Below, one piece after another: positions 44,733-54,679 of a stretch of DNA of 64,000 nt. Position numbers and translations under genes: made by a program. Under the pieces are notes generated by a model. That model worked only from the letters and a program-made list of their open reading frames with translations, was not told where the DNA came from and made no database searches. The DNA is from Nostoc sp. FACHB-280 (GTDB lineage Bacteria; Cyanobacteriota; Cyanobacteriia; Cyanobacteriales; Nostocaceae), in the NCBI RefSeq assembly GCF_014697615.1, contig NZ_JACJSD010000024.1, forward strand, positions 36,024-100,023, in the 5' to 3' direction. Positions within the stretch are counted from its first letter, which is position 1. Each line of letters starts with the position of its first letter.

Positions 44733-45302
44733 TCAACGTCCAAAAATCGCTGCATCTATGGAATAAGCACCAGGGCCTAAAACTGCGATCGCAATTAGCA
44801 AGACACAATACATAAAGGCTTTTTCCCAACTAGGTGGTTCAGCTTTGCCGAGTGGGCCTTTATACTGGTCTTCGGGAATTAAGTAAGGATCTGTGGCGAC
44901 AAACGGCTTACCTTGAATCAGGTGCAACAAAATTGCAAACAACATCGAAGCCAAAATTGGTAAAGTTGCTAAAAGTGTGAGAAATCCCAAAATGAGGAAA
45001 AATCCCCCACCCAACATCGTCCATGCAGAGATAAAGCAAAGAAACACGGGTGTATTGATGGAGTCAGCCCATCGCTTCAGATGCAATACTTTGGGGTAGC
45101 CGTGAATTAAAAACAACCCACCAACGCTAACTCTCAGTAGTAAAAGTATTAATCCAGCGAGTCCGCCAGGGTATGTATGAACTAGAGAACTCACCAGATG
45201 AAAGCCCAAAAATGGATAATAAACTACAGCTAATCTAAAGTTGATGACCTGCGGTAATACTAATACAGCGATCGCAAGACCTAGCACAAATTGATAAATC
45301 AT
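44733..45302 (-). CDS. DoxX-family membrane protein
   Basis: 189 residues, four or five membrane segments. LLLRVSVGGLFLIHGYPKVL and the later ILGFLTLLATLPILASM fit DoxX, a family linked to quinol-oxidase subunits and to thiol/redox balance. It overlaps the lactonase gene by four bases, so the two are co-translated. The pair may handle electrons or products from sugar oxidation; that is inference. Confidence 0.85.
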   Translation of the reverse strand: MIYQFVLGLAIAVLVLPQVINFRLAVVYYPFLGFHLVSSLVHTYPGGLAGLILLLLRVSVGGLFLIHGYPKVLHLKRWADSINTPVFLCFISAWTMLGGGFFLILGFLTLLATLPILASMLFAILLHLIQGKPFVATDPYLIPEDQYKGPLGKAEPPSWEKAFMYCVLLIAIAVLGPGAYSIDAAIFGR

Positions 45303-46204
45303 AGCTGCACACCACGAGTTTTCAGGTCGATAGCATATAAAGATTTACCTGCGGTGATGAAAAGGTGATCGCGTTCTTGACCACCAAAAGTCAGGTTAGC
45401 GCAGGTTTCTGGTACAAGAATTTTGCCTAACAGCGTTCCGTCCGGTGTATATACTTGCACACTATCTTGAGAACTCGTAAAAATATTACCTACTTCATCA
45501 ACCCGCAATCCATCAGGTAATCCCGGTTCGATGATGGCAAAAACACGACCATTTTTGGTTTCTCGACCATCTATCACATCGTACACACGAATATGATGCA
45601 CCCCGTCTGGAATATTAAACGCAGCTGTATCGGAAACATACAAAAGGCTTTCATCAGGACTAAAAGCCAGTCCATTAGGGCGTACCATGTCTGTAACTAC
45701 AGGATAAATCTCATCTGTGACTGGGTCAAAGCGATATACATAGCTTCCCGGTTGTTCTTGTTCACCGCCATAACCTTGATTTGGCTCGGTGATTCCATAA
45801 GGCGGGTCAGTAAACCAAATTGTACCGTCACTTTTGACTACCAAATCATTAGGACTGTTAAGGCGTTTGCCATTGTAGCGATCGCATAAAACTTTCCATT
45901 TGCCATTGTGTTCGCGGCGAATGATGGCGCGTAAACCAGAGGAACAAGCAACTATACGACCTTCCAAGTCGCGGTAATTACCGCTTTGGTAATCGGATGG
46001 GTCACGGAGAACGGATACATGATCAGCAGGACTCCACCGCAGAAGTCGGTTTCCGTGTGCATCACTCCAAATTACGCTGTCATCTTCGGGGATGTAAACA
46101 GGGCCTTCGCTGTGAACTGCACCGTTGGCTAGTTTTTCCAGTGAGGCATCAGTTGGTACAATTGCACGCAGGCGATCGTCATAAATCTCTATAGTTTCAG
46201 CCAT
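45299..46204 (-). CDS. SMP-30/gluconolactonase-like hydrolase
   Basis: 301 residues forming a six-bladed propeller. GAVHSEGPVYIPEDDSVIWSD with the metal-binding Glu, LNSPNDLVVKSDGTIWFTD and GLAFSPDESLLYVSDT are SMP-30/gluconolactonase signatures. The enzyme would open sugar lactones such as gluconolactone in a metal-dependent way. No signal peptide. The context fits: an SDR resembling glucose 1-dehydrogenase at 35854 and a GMC oxidoreductase at 46886. Confidence 0.88.
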   Translation of the reverse strand: MAETIEIYDDRLRAIVPTDASLEKLANGAVHSEGPVYIPEDDSVIWSDAHGNRLLRWSPADHVSVLRDPSDYQSGNYRDLEGRIVACSSGLRAIIRREHNGKWKVLCDRYNGKRLNSPNDLVVKSDGTIWFTDPPYGITEPNQGYGGEQEQPGSYVYRFDPVTDEIYPVVTDMVRPNGLAFSPDESLLYVSDTAAFNIPDGVHHIRVYDVIDGRETKNGRVFAIIEPGLPDGLRVDEVGNIFTSSQDSVQVYTPDGTLLGKILVPETCANLTFGGQERDHLFITAGKSLYAIDLKTRGVQL

Positions 46205-46885
46205 CAGATTCTCCCATTATCTAACTTAGCAGCTGACGAAAAATTGCAGGTCTAGGTTAATATTTGGCTCAAATCCCAAGTTTTTTGATTATTTAGAAAT
46301 ATTGTTGTTTGTGAATAATTTAGGACTGCCATATAAAGCTGTACTAAATATTTTGCCAACAACTTTGAATAGGAATAATTATTATTTCAATAGTGGTTAT
46401 TTACCTCAAACCAAAGATATATATTTGTATTCATCTTTGAGTAAATATGAATTTTAAATTAAAGTTTTTACGAGAAAAAATTTCTCACTTAATTTAGTGG
46501 AACTATTAAGAAACTATTTGGCTTCAGCCTAACGCACCATACGGCAATTTTATTTTATAAATAAGCTTTAAATTATTTGTGAACAACAATATAACTGATT
46601 TCTGTGGGAAGTTGACTATCCAAATTAATATGATACCAATTCTTAGTTACAGCACAATATAGTAGCGAAAATAATGCAGAAATTTAGAAATAATAATAAA
46701 CATAAAATATGTGAAAAAAAGATGAAAAATTTGCCTAACCTTAGGTAGAGGAATTACTAAACCATTAGATAGAAGCAATAATTAAATTCTAGTTTTAGCC
46801 TAAATATAAGAATCTATCTTTAGAGTTATCGGACTTTCTAGAAGCTGCAAATCTGCGGAGATGAACTCGGAATAAGTATGCAGTT
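46205..46885. other. Divergent intergenic region, 681 bp
   Basis: AT-rich spacer between the lactonase (minus) and the GMC gene (plus). It should hold both promoters. A fragment CAGCCTAACGCACC at about 46525-46538 is a common cyanobacterial repeat piece. No ORF, RNA gene or clear operator is visible. Confidence 0.45.
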
Positions 46886-48460
46886 ATGACGAGAATTACA
46901 GAACATTACGACATTATTATTATCGGAACCGGAGCAGGTGGAGGTACGTTAGCTTATCGCCTTGCACCTACAGGTAAAAAAATTTTGGTTTTGGAACGAG
47001 GTGACTTTTTACCGAGAGAAAAAGATAATTGGAATCCCAAAGAAGTTTATCAAAAACATCGCTACCACACTGATGAAGAATGGTATGACAAGGAGGGCAA
47101 AGCTTTTCAACCCCAAACAGGTTATTGGGTGGGTGGTAATACTAAACTTTATGGTGCAGCCTTAGTCAGATTACGAGAGCGAGATTTTGAAAAGGTAATT
47201 CACAAGGGAGGAATTTCGCCAGAATGGCCTTTGAAGTATCAAGATTTTGAGCCGTACTACAGCCAATCAGAAAAGCTGTATGACGTGCATGGTCAAGCAG
47301 GAGAAGACCCCACCGAACCACCCCGGAGTGAACCTTATCCTTATCCGCCTGTGAGTCATGAACCGGATATGCAGTCTCTTGTTGATGGGATTCATGAACT
47401 GGGTTATTATCCATTTCACTTACCATTGGGGTTAAAGCTGAATGAAAGCGATCGCACCAAAAGTCCCTGTATTCGATGCGATACTTTTGATGGCTATCCT
47501 TGTCTGGTACAAGCCAAAGCTGATGCTGAGGTGAATGCTATTCATCCGGCTCGTGAAAAGTATAGCAATCTCACCCTCAAAACCAATGCTAAAGTTGTGC
47601 GATTACATACCAGTGAGTCAGGACGAGAGGTAACAAGTGTAGAAACGGAAATTGCTGGCGAAAAACATTGGTTTGCTGGTGATATTGTGGTAGTTGCCTG
47701 TGGTTCTGTCAACTCACCTGCTTTGTTGTTACGTTCCGCTAACGATCAACATCCCAATGGATTGGCAAATAGTTCTGATCAGGTAGGGCGGAATTTCATG
47801 AAACAATTGGAAACTGCGATAGTTTCCATACATTTAGAGGTAAATCACGCCAACTTTCAAAAAACCATCGCTGTCAACGATTTTTACTGGGGAGAACCAG
47901 ATTTTCCTTATCCGATGGGTATGGTGCAGAATACTGGTAATGTGCTTGCAGATATGATTCCCGCCGAAGCACCGCCGTTGATGGCTCCTTTTGTGAAATT
48001 GATTCCTCATTTTGAGCGTCATTTATTAGCCGAGAGGTCGGTTGGTTGGTGGTTGCAAACAGAAGATTTACCAGACCCCAATAATCGGATTCGGGTAGTG
48101 GGTGAAAAGATTCACATTGACTATACCTTAAATAATACCGAAGCCAGCGATCGCCTCATCCATCGTTGGACATCTGTACTCAAATCAATTCCCCATTCTG
48201 CTAAACACGTCCTACCATTTAGTATTTATCCCCGCACTCATCTACCAGAACAAGCAGTAGCTCATCAATGCGGTAGTTGTCGATTTGGTACAGATCCTCA
48301 AACTTCAGTCCTTGATCTCAATTGTCGCACCCATGATATCGATAATCTTTACGTTGTCGATAGTAGTTTTTTCCCGTCCAATTCTGGTGCTAACCCCACA
48401 CTCACAATTATGGCGAATGCCTTGCGCGTTGGCGATCATCTCGCTGAACGATTGAAGTGA
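46886..48460 (+). CDS. GMC oxidoreductase (FAD-dependent)
   Basis: 524 residues. The N-terminal FAD motif IIIIGTGAGGGTLAYRL is intact, followed by the GMC pattern TGYWVGGNTKLYGAAL. The C-terminus has HQCGSCRFGTDPQTSV and the PSNSGANPTLTIMANALR region, with a histidine and asparagine of the active site. A cysteine group (CIRCDTFDGYPC) around 195-210 is of the type found in membrane-coupled sugar or alcohol dehydrogenases of this family. The electron acceptor is not clear: oxygen, a quinone or a cytochrome. The glycine-zipper gene follows 15 bp downstream. Confidence 0.9.
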   Translation: MTRITEHYDIIIIGTGAGGGTLAYRLAPTGKKILVLERGDFLPREKDNWNPKEVYQKHRYHTDEEWYDKEGKAFQPQTGYWVGGNTKLYGAALVRLRERDFEKVIHKGGISPEWPLKYQDFEPYYSQSEKLYDVHGQAGEDPTEPPRSEPYPYPPVSHEPDMQSLVDGIHELGYYPFHLPLGLKLNESDRTKSPCIRCDTFDGYPCLVQAKADAEVNAIHPAREKYSNLTLKTNAKVVRLHTSESGREVTSVETEIAGEKHWFAGDIVVVACGSVNSPALLLRSANDQHPNGLANSSDQVGRNFMKQLETAIVSIHLEVNHANFQKTIAVNDFYWGEPDFPYPMGMVQNTGNVLADMIPAEAPPLMAPFVKLIPHFERHLLAERSVGWWLQTEDLPDPNNRIRVVGEKIHIDYTLNNTEASDRLIHRWTSVLKSIPHSAKHVLPFSIYPRTHLPEQAVAHQCGSCRFGTDPQTSVLDLNCRTHDIDNLYVVDSSFFPSNSGANPTLTIMANALRVGDHLAERLK

Positions 48461-48475
48461 TATAGGATAAAAATC

Positions 48476-48853
48476 ATGACAAACGAAGAACGACAAATTA
48501 CACCCCAACAGCAATCTTCACATAATGATTCACAAACCACATCTCATCCCTTAGCTACAGGTTTAGGTGCTGTGGGTGGTGGTGTAGCCGGGGCTGCGAT
48601 CGGTCGCTCAATTGGTGGTAAGGTAGGTGCGGCGATTGGTGGTGTTGCAGGAGCAATTACTGGTGGTGTTGCAGGTAATAAATTAGCAGAATACGCAGGG
48701 GAATTTATTGAAGAACTTCAACCAACAACTGGCTTGGGATTAGGCGCAGATCACAAGCCCGTTGAATTACCCCGTCATTACAGTTGGGAAGAACTCAAAG
48801 CACTATCAAAACCCGAAGGTGGAGCGATTCAACTGCAATTAAACAATGTGTAG
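48476..48853 (+). CDS. Glycine-zipper protein
   Basis: 125 residues. A Gln/Ser/His-rich N-terminus is followed by a glycine-zipper stretch (about 28-80, GAVGGGVAGAAIGRSIGG and repeats) that can insert into a membrane as packed helices. The end carries HYSWEELKALSKPEGG. Function unknown. It is 15 bp after the GMC gene, so co-transcription is likely. Confidence 0.75.
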   Translation: MTNEERQITPQQQSSHNDSQTTSHPLATGLGAVGGGVAGAAIGRSIGGKVGAAIGGVAGAITGGVAGNKLAEYAGEFIEELQPTTGLGLGADHKPVELPRHYSWEELKALSKPEGGAIQLQLNNV

Positions 48854-48927
48854 CAGTATTATTTGATATGTGAACAAAAGAGACAAGGGAGATGCTTGTC
48901 CATCATTTAGATTGCTATACAAATATA

Positions 48928-48959
48928 TTGCACCCAAAAACTGAAGTCGCTGGGTGCAA
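48928..48959. terminator. Hairpin between convergent genes
   Basis: TTGCACCCA (48928-48936) pairs with TGGGTGCAA (48951-48959) around a 14-base loop. It lies between the glycine-zipper stop (48853, plus) and the kinase stop (48974, minus). No T tract, so the strength is unclear. Confidence 0.5.
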
Positions 48960-48973
48960 ATGCAAAATGTGGA

Positions 48974-50962
48974 TTAAGCTTGAACTCCTTGTCTTGGTGT
49001 TCTAATTTGTTCGATATCTTCTGCTGCTAATAACTCCCGAATTAGATGTGCTAAAGATTTTTGAACTAAACGTGTCCCGATTTGTTGACCTAAACGCTGC
49101 ACCCCAGGATTGACTAATAATTGAGCCAACTGAGGAGCCATACGTACAGGGTCAAAACCACGGGTTTCTTGTAGAATTTTCAAGATGTTTTTGACATGCT
49201 CTAAGGTCTGCTGTTGTTCAACGGTGGCGGCTGGTGTTTCGTTGACTGCTGTTAAACCTACCTGTTCGCGCAGTAAATAGGTGAAGTTGTGCAGCACATT
49301 TTTTCCTAAAGCGTTAACTCCGTTGACAAATTCATCTACTAATCTGTCACGAATAAATGCGCCTCGTTCAGAAGAGAGAAAATCTAAACCTTGATTTAAA
49401 ACTAAATTAAAGTCGTAATCTTCATTATTGCGGGCATTTCGTAACAGATTTTCTAAGCGATTCCAACGGAATTTGCCTTCTTTAAACAGTAAATCTCGCA
49501 ATGATGTTCTCAGTTGTGGTGCGGGGTCAGTTAACAGGCGTTTGGAAACGTAAGGATAAGCTTCGCTGAGAACTTTGAAGTTAGGATCAATAAAGATTGC
49601 AATTCCTTCTAATGTGACCAGAGAGCGAATAATTAAAGCGTAGTAGGGAGGAACGCGGAAGGGATATTCATACATCAAAGCTGAGAGTTCATCAGTGATG
49701 CTTTTAATGTTGAGTTCGGCGACACTCGCACCTTGAGCATCAGCAAATACTCTGGCAAATGCGGGGATAATTGGCGTTAAGTCTGTGTCTGGTGTTAAAA
49801 AGTCTAGTTTGACGTAATCTTGCGCTAAACCTTCAAAATCACGGTTGACTACGTGAACGATCGCCTCAATTAAACCATATCTCTGGGGCGGCTTAATCTC
49901 GCTCATCATCCCAAAGTCGAGATACGCCAATTTTCCATCGGGTGTGGCTAACAAGTTCCCTGGATGGGGGTCAGCATGGAAAAAGCCATGTTCTAAAAGT
50001 TGTCGCAGCGAACACTGTACACCAACTTCAATTAAATAACGTGCATCTATACCTTGGGCAGCAATTTCGGCTGTTTGGGTTAATTTTGTGCCGTTAATCC
50101 ATTCCATCGTCAGTACGCGACGATTGGTATATTCCCAGTAAATTTTCGGGACGTATATGTCTTTAATATGACCATATAACTGAAAGAAACGCTCGGCATT
50201 TTCACCTTCATGGATATAATCCATTTCTTCAAAAATGCGATCGCCTAATTCATCTAAAATACCGACTAAATCACTCCGCACTCGTTTGACGTTTCTTTGT
50301 ACCCAACCAGCAATGCGGCGCAAAATATACAAATCAATCGTAATTCTTTCTCTTAAATCCGGGCGTTGCACTTTGACAGCAACTTCTTCACCTGTTTTCA
50401 GTTTACCTTTATAAACTTGTCCCAAGGAAGCGGCAGCAATGGGCTGTGCTGATAATTCTACATAAATGTCTTCTGGGGGTGCGCCCAGTTCTTCTTCAAT
50501 AAACTGGTAAGCAATTTCATTAGGGAACGGTGGTAACTGGTCTTGGAGTCTGGTTAATTCTTCTAAATATGTCGGCGGAACTAAATCTGGCCTGGTAGAT
50601 AAGGCTTGACCAATTTTAATGTAAGCAGGCCCCAATCGCGTTAACAATTCCCGTAACTGCACAGCGCGACGACGGTCATTTTTGACGACAATTCCGCGTT
50701 TGCTGTCCCACCACAAACCGAAGAAAAAAGCCAAGGTCGGACGCAGTACAGTAATAATTCGTTGTAAAACCTGTAGAGGTCGGCTTTGATAATGTTCCGC
50801 TATTTCTGCGGCGTTATATTTCACTGCTTCAGGTTCGGCGCTGGGAATCAGCCGATTGGGCGATCGCACAACTAAAGCTGATGTACCATTGTCTGATACT
50901 ACTTCAGTCTTATATATTTCACCCTCAATCGTTTGGGAGGTCGGGGGAAGTGTCTTAACCAT
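48974..50962 (-). CDS. ABC1/AarF/UbiB-family atypical kinase
   Basis: About 662 residues from the ATG at 50962; ATG at 50965 and a longer frame to 51010 also exist. ABC1 signatures are present: ALSTRPDLVPPTYLEELT with KxGQ-type upstream (YIKIGQ), AAASLGQVYKG, the VAVKVQRP lysine, HADPHPGN and LDFGM. Such kinases act in ubiquinone or plastoquinone synthesis, or in lipid and tocopherol control in plastids; in cyanobacteria most are only partly understood. A C-terminal hydrophobic extension (about 590-660) may anchor it to the membrane. Confidence 0.93.
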   Translation of the reverse strand: MVKTLPPTSQTIEGEIYKTEVVSDNGTSALVVRSPNRLIPSAEPEAVKYNAAEIAEHYQSRPLQVLQRIITVLRPTLAFFFGLWWDSKRGIVVKNDRRRAVQLRELLTRLGPAYIKIGQALSTRPDLVPPTYLEELTRLQDQLPPFPNEIAYQFIEEELGAPPEDIYVELSAQPIAAASLGQVYKGKLKTGEEVAVKVQRPDLRERITIDLYILRRIAGWVQRNVKRVRSDLVGILDELGDRIFEEMDYIHEGENAERFFQLYGHIKDIYVPKIYWEYTNRRVLTMEWINGTKLTQTAEIAAQGIDARYLIEVGVQCSLRQLLEHGFFHADPHPGNLLATPDGKLAYLDFGMMSEIKPPQRYGLIEAIVHVVNRDFEGLAQDYVKLDFLTPDTDLTPIIPAFARVFADAQGASVAELNIKSITDELSALMYEYPFRVPPYYALIIRSLVTLEGIAIFIDPNFKVLSEAYPYVSKRLLTDPAPQLRTSLRDLLFKEGKFRWNRLENLLRNARNNEDYDFNLVLNQGLDFLSSERGAFIRDRLVDEFVNGVNALGKNVLHNFTYLLREQVGLTAVNETPAATVEQQQTLEHVKNILKILQETRGFDPVRMAPQLAQLLVNPGVQRLGQQIGTRLVQKSLAHLIRELLAAEDIEQIRTPRQGVQA

Positions 50963-51165
50963 CATGAAGAAAGCCACCAGTCGAATGAAACATGTTAAGT
51001 ATTGTAACAATATGTTTAGCTGTCCACATCCCTAAAATTGGGGATCAGCTTAATTAGCATTTTCCGCATAATATAGCTGTGGCTACTAAGACTCAAAATA
51101 TTTATTTACACCAGCAGAGGCAAAGGCTAGGTTTGCTACACTGAAAACGTACTAGTTCCATTTTA

Positions 51166-51262
51166 AGTGCTGAGTTGAAAGTGCTGAGTCAAGACAGTGA
51201 GTGCTTACCGTACTCCCTATTCAAGATTCTTTTTTCAATAGCACACTCAGCACTCAGCACTA
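51166..51262. repeat. GTGCTGA/CACTCAG heptamer repeats in two orientations
   Basis: AGTGCTGAGTTGAAAGTGCTGAG at 51166-51188 is in inverted orientation to CACTCAGCACTCAGCACT at 51242-51261. The second run ends 17 bases before the recN start. Tandem heptamers of this kind are scattered through Nostocales. Confidence 0.65.
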
Positions 51263-51278
51263 AAGAGGGAGAAGCTTG

Positions 51279-53024
51279 ATGTTGCTTGGTCTGCGAATTG
51301 AAAACTTTGCCCTGATTGACCAACTGGAACTAGAATTTGGCGTTGGGTTAAATGTTTTGACAGGTGAAACCGGCGCGGGAAAATCGATTATTTTAGATGC
51401 GATTGATGCAGCCTTGGGTGGTAAAGTCTCCAGTCGAGTTATCCGCACAGGAACAACCCGCGCAATGGTAGAAGCAACTTTTAAATCTCATCATGCCCTA
51501 GCCGCTTGGTTAACGGAACAGGAAATAGATTTAATTGATGATCACTCAGTAGTAATTAGTAGAGAAATTACTGCTACAGGTAGTAATGTCCGTAGCCGAT
51601 CGCGGGTGAATGGTGTATTAGTGAATCGGCAAATCATGGTAGGATTGCGCGATCGCCTCGTGGAAATTACCGCCCAAGGTCAAACAGTCCAAGTCGGACA
51701 ACCAGCCCAAGTTCGGGAATGGTTAGATGTGTATGGTGGCGATGCTTTAATTCAGCAGCGTCAAGTCATTGCCACAGCTTATCATGCTTACCAACAAGCC
51801 CATCTCGCCTTAGAAAAACGCCGCACATCCGAACGGGAACGTTTACAACAACTCGACTTGCTGACTTATCAAGTACAAGAGTTATCCACCGCTAACCTCA
51901 GCGAACCGCAAGAATTAGAACAACTCACCCAAGAACGGGAACGTTTAAATCACGTCGTTGACTTGCAACAGATGAGTTACAAAATCTATCAAGCTTTGTA
52001 TCAAAACGACGGTGATACACCAGCCGCAGCCGACTTACTCGGAGATAGTGAAGCCACCTTAAACGATATGGTGGAATATGATAGCCAACTGCAATCATTA
52101 TTAGAATTGGTCAGAGATGCTCAAACGGCAGTTGTGGAAGTTGGACGACAAATTAACGCCTACGGGGATAGTTTAGAAGCTGACCCGCAAAGATTGGAAG
52201 AAGTAGAAGAAAGAATCCGAGAATTAAAGCAAATTTGCCGCAAGTACGGGCCGACACTCACAGAAGCGATCGCATATTATCAACGTATCCAACAAGAATT
52301 AGCCGAACTCAACGATAGTGAACAATCGATTGAAAGTTTAGAACAGCAAGAAAAAACTTGTTTTGATAAACTGACCCAAGCTTGTCAAAAATTAACTAAA
52401 TTGCGCCGTCAAGCTGCGAATAATTTAGAGTCGCGGTTGATTGCAGAACTCAAACCATTAGCGATGGAAAAAGTCCAATTCCAAGTGGAAATAGTACCCA
52501 TCGTTCCCACGGCGGCGGGTGCAGATAAAATTACCTTTGTGTTCAGTCCCAACCCTGGCGAACCATTGCAACCATTAACCGAAATCGCTTCTGGTGGGGA
52601 AATGAGCCGCTTTTTATTAGCCTTAAAAGCTTGTTTTTCCCAAGCAGACTCCGCCGAGACATTGGTGTTTGATGAAATCGATGTCGGTGTTTCTGGCAGA
52701 GTTGCTCAAGCGATCGCGGAAAAATTATACCAACTCGGTCAACACCATCAAGTATTGTGCGTGACGCACCAACCTTTAGTAGCAGCGATGGCTGACCGTC
52801 ATTTCCGGGTGGACAAGCAAATTATTACACAAGGCAAAGGTAAAAAAGCTAACAACGGCAGCACAGAACAACGTACTGTTGTCCGAGTTACTTATTTAGA
52901 TAACATCAATACACGTCGGGAAGAACTAGCGCAATTAGCCGGGGGTAAATCTGCAACAGAGGCGATCGCTTTTGCGGAGTCTCTGCTGTTACAAGCAGCC
53001 AACCACCGCCGCAGCGAAACCTAA
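51279..53024 (+). CDS. recN: DNA repair protein RecN
   Basis: 581 residues from the ATG at 51279, with GAGGGAG before it; a TTG directly before is less likely. Walker A GETGAGKS, the coiled-coil middle (about 150-370), the ABC signature IASGGEMSRFLLALK and Walker B LVFDEIDVGVSG are all present, the usual layout of an SMC-like ATPase. RecN helps hold chromosome ends during double-strand break repair. It is divergent from the kinase gene across about 315 bp. Confidence 0.95.
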   Translation: MLLGLRIENFALIDQLELEFGVGLNVLTGETGAGKSIILDAIDAALGGKVSSRVIRTGTTRAMVEATFKSHHALAAWLTEQEIDLIDDHSVVISREITATGSNVRSRSRVNGVLVNRQIMVGLRDRLVEITAQGQTVQVGQPAQVREWLDVYGGDALIQQRQVIATAYHAYQQAHLALEKRRTSERERLQQLDLLTYQVQELSTANLSEPQELEQLTQERERLNHVVDLQQMSYKIYQALYQNDGDTPAAADLLGDSEATLNDMVEYDSQLQSLLELVRDAQTAVVEVGRQINAYGDSLEADPQRLEEVEERIRELKQICRKYGPTLTEAIAYYQRIQQELAELNDSEQSIESLEQQEKTCFDKLTQACQKLTKLRRQAANNLESRLIAELKPLAMEKVQFQVEIVPIVPTAAGADKITFVFSPNPGEPLQPLTEIASGGEMSRFLLALKACFSQADSAETLVFDEIDVGVSGRVAQAIAEKLYQLGQHHQVLCVTHQPLVAAMADRHFRVDKQIITQGKGKKANNGSTEQRTVVRVTYLDNINTRREELAQLAGGKSATEAIAFAESLLLQAANHRRSET

Positions 53025-53191
53025 CTAGAGGTTAACGTGAGTTCGATGAGTGCTTTTTGACCTCATCCCCAACCCATCTCATCTGCTTTCTCTGCGGTCT
53101 GAATGATGGGAAGGGGATAATATTGAAAATTGCGATCGCCTAACCTCAGTGATTGGGAATACTAAGTAGTAAGCTCAATACTAAAAACCTG

Positions 53192-53794
53192 ATGACAGAA
53201 AATAATAATCGCCCCAGAGTTTATGATGTTGTTCTTGGTGGTCAAGAAAAAGCTCCTCCTGGTGCTGTAGTCTTAGGAGGAATAGAAGGTGTCAAAAGAC
53301 GTTTGGCAAGTCCAATCATTGAACAAAAAATTGCAGCACTAGAAGAAGCACTCAAGTATGGCGAAGCAGGTTTAGAACTGGTAATCTCGGCGTTAGAAGA
53401 TAGATTATGGAAAGTACGCTGTGCAGCTTATTCCCTACTTGCTTCTCGACCAGAACCTGTAGTGCAGAAAATACTACAGGAATATAACCATAAACTTGAT
53501 AGATATAATGCGTTTGTGGCGATGGCGCGTGCTGGTGGCGTGTCTGATATTGATATACTGATGGATAATTTGGAACATGACCGCAATAGCGCCACTTGCA
53601 AGTTAATTGACTTTACACTTGGCTTAGTTGATACTCATGAAGGTAAAGACAGAATCCGACATTACCTGTTTAACGGTACACAGATACAACGTAACTATGC
53701 AGCACTTTACTTTAAACGACGGGGTATCACAGATATTTTACGAGAAGCAGTAAGCCGGGGCTGTATTGATAGAGTGCAAGCCTTCTCCAAATAA
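53192..53794 (+). CDS. HEAT-repeat protein with GUN4-N-like VLGG module
   Basis: About 200 residues from ATG at 53192; an upstream TTG at 53153 is weaker. The N-terminus carries VYDVVLGGQ and VVLGGIEGVKRRLAS, then helical HEAT/ARM repeats (ALKYGEAGLELVISALED and on). The first 75 residues are strongly alike to those of the GUN4 protein encoded 9 bp downstream. The pair is probably one transcript. The HEAT part suggests protein binding; no enzyme motif is visible. HEAT proteins related to phycobilin lyases have been found in cyanobacteria but I see nothing specific for that. Confidence 0.75.
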   Translation: MTENNNRPRVYDVVLGGQEKAPPGAVVLGGIEGVKRRLASPIIEQKIAALEEALKYGEAGLELVISALEDRLWKVRCAAYSLLASRPEPVVQKILQEYNHKLDRYNAFVAMARAGGVSDIDILMDNLEHDRNSATCKLIDFTLGLVDTHEGKDRIRHYLFNGTQIQRNYAALYFKRRGITDILREAVSRGCIDRVQAFSK

Positions 53795-53802
53795 CAACCG
53801 CA

Positions 53803-54591
53803 ATGTCAGAAAATTTCAATCAACCGCGAGAATATGATGCAGTTCTGGGTGGAAAAATCCCACCGCCAAAAAATGGAGTGGTTTTAGGCGGTATTGCAGG
53901 TGTGAAACGGCGTTTGACTAGTGCTGTCTCTGTAGAAGAACAAACTCTAGCTGTTGCGGAAGCTTTAAAATATGGTGAGGCGGGAATCAGGCTGGTATTT
54001 GAAATTATCAATCCTGAATCTGAAAAACTGCAATTAACAATATCATCACTGCTGGGACAACAAGCATTAGCAAAATTACAATCTTCTTTAGACACAGAAC
54101 CAGCCTTAATCTCTGCGGTTGGCGTAAACTACAGTAATTTACAAAAATTGCTGGCTGCGGGAAAATGGCAAGATGCAGATCAAGAAACTGCCGCCATGAT
54201 GCTGCAAATTTGCGATCGCACACAACAAGGATGTTTAGATCCAACAGACATTGAAAAATTTCCCTGTGCAGACTTAAACACCATTGAAACTCTCTGGCAA
54301 AAATCTAGTCAAGGACGCTTTGGCTTTGCAGTCCAAGCTTATATTTGGCAAAAAGTTGGCGGTACAGCTAATCCTGATTGGGAAGCTTGGTGTCGCTTTG
54401 GTAAAGGTGTGGGATGGTTTTCTCAAGGTAATTGGCGTTATTGGAACGATTTGCAATTTGATTTAAACGCTAATGTCGGACATTTACCCCGTGGTGGTGC
54501 ATTTATTGGTTGGGGTTTAGGTGACTTTTGGACAGGTTGCAGAACCTTGTCTGCACTTGCAGAGAAATTAGCCAGCTGTAACATCATCTGA
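53803..54591 (+). CDS. GUN4-domain protein with VLGG/ARM-like N-terminus
   Basis: 262 residues. Residues 1-75 share the double-VLGG module with the preceding gene (YDAVLGGK and VVLGGIAGVKRRL). The rest, from about 115, is a GUN4 domain: YSNLQKLLAAGKWQDADQET, LNTIETLWQKSSQGRFGF and GHLPRGGAF. GUN4 binds porphyrins and activates magnesium chelatase in chlorophyll synthesis. This one may be a paralogue that regulates tetrapyrrole use or senses porphyrins; the main gun4 is probably elsewhere. It is 9 bp behind the HEAT gene and convergent with the DUF1257 gene. Confidence 0.85.
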   Translation: MSENFNQPREYDAVLGGKIPPPKNGVVLGGIAGVKRRLTSAVSVEEQTLAVAEALKYGEAGIRLVFEIINPESEKLQLTISSLLGQQALAKLQSSLDTEPALISAVGVNYSNLQKLLAAGKWQDADQETAAMMLQICDRTQQGCLDPTDIEKFPCADLNTIETLWQKSSQGRFGFAVQAYIWQKVGGTANPDWEAWCRFGKGVGWFSQGNWRYWNDLQFDLNANVGHLPRGGAFIGWGLGDFWTGCRTLSALAEKLASCNII

Positions 54592-54679
54592 ATTTGGGAA
54601 CACTGGTATTGGTGTCGAGGAAAAATAATTCCAGCAATATGATGTGGTGATGGTAGGCTATATCAGAGTAAAGTCTTAA

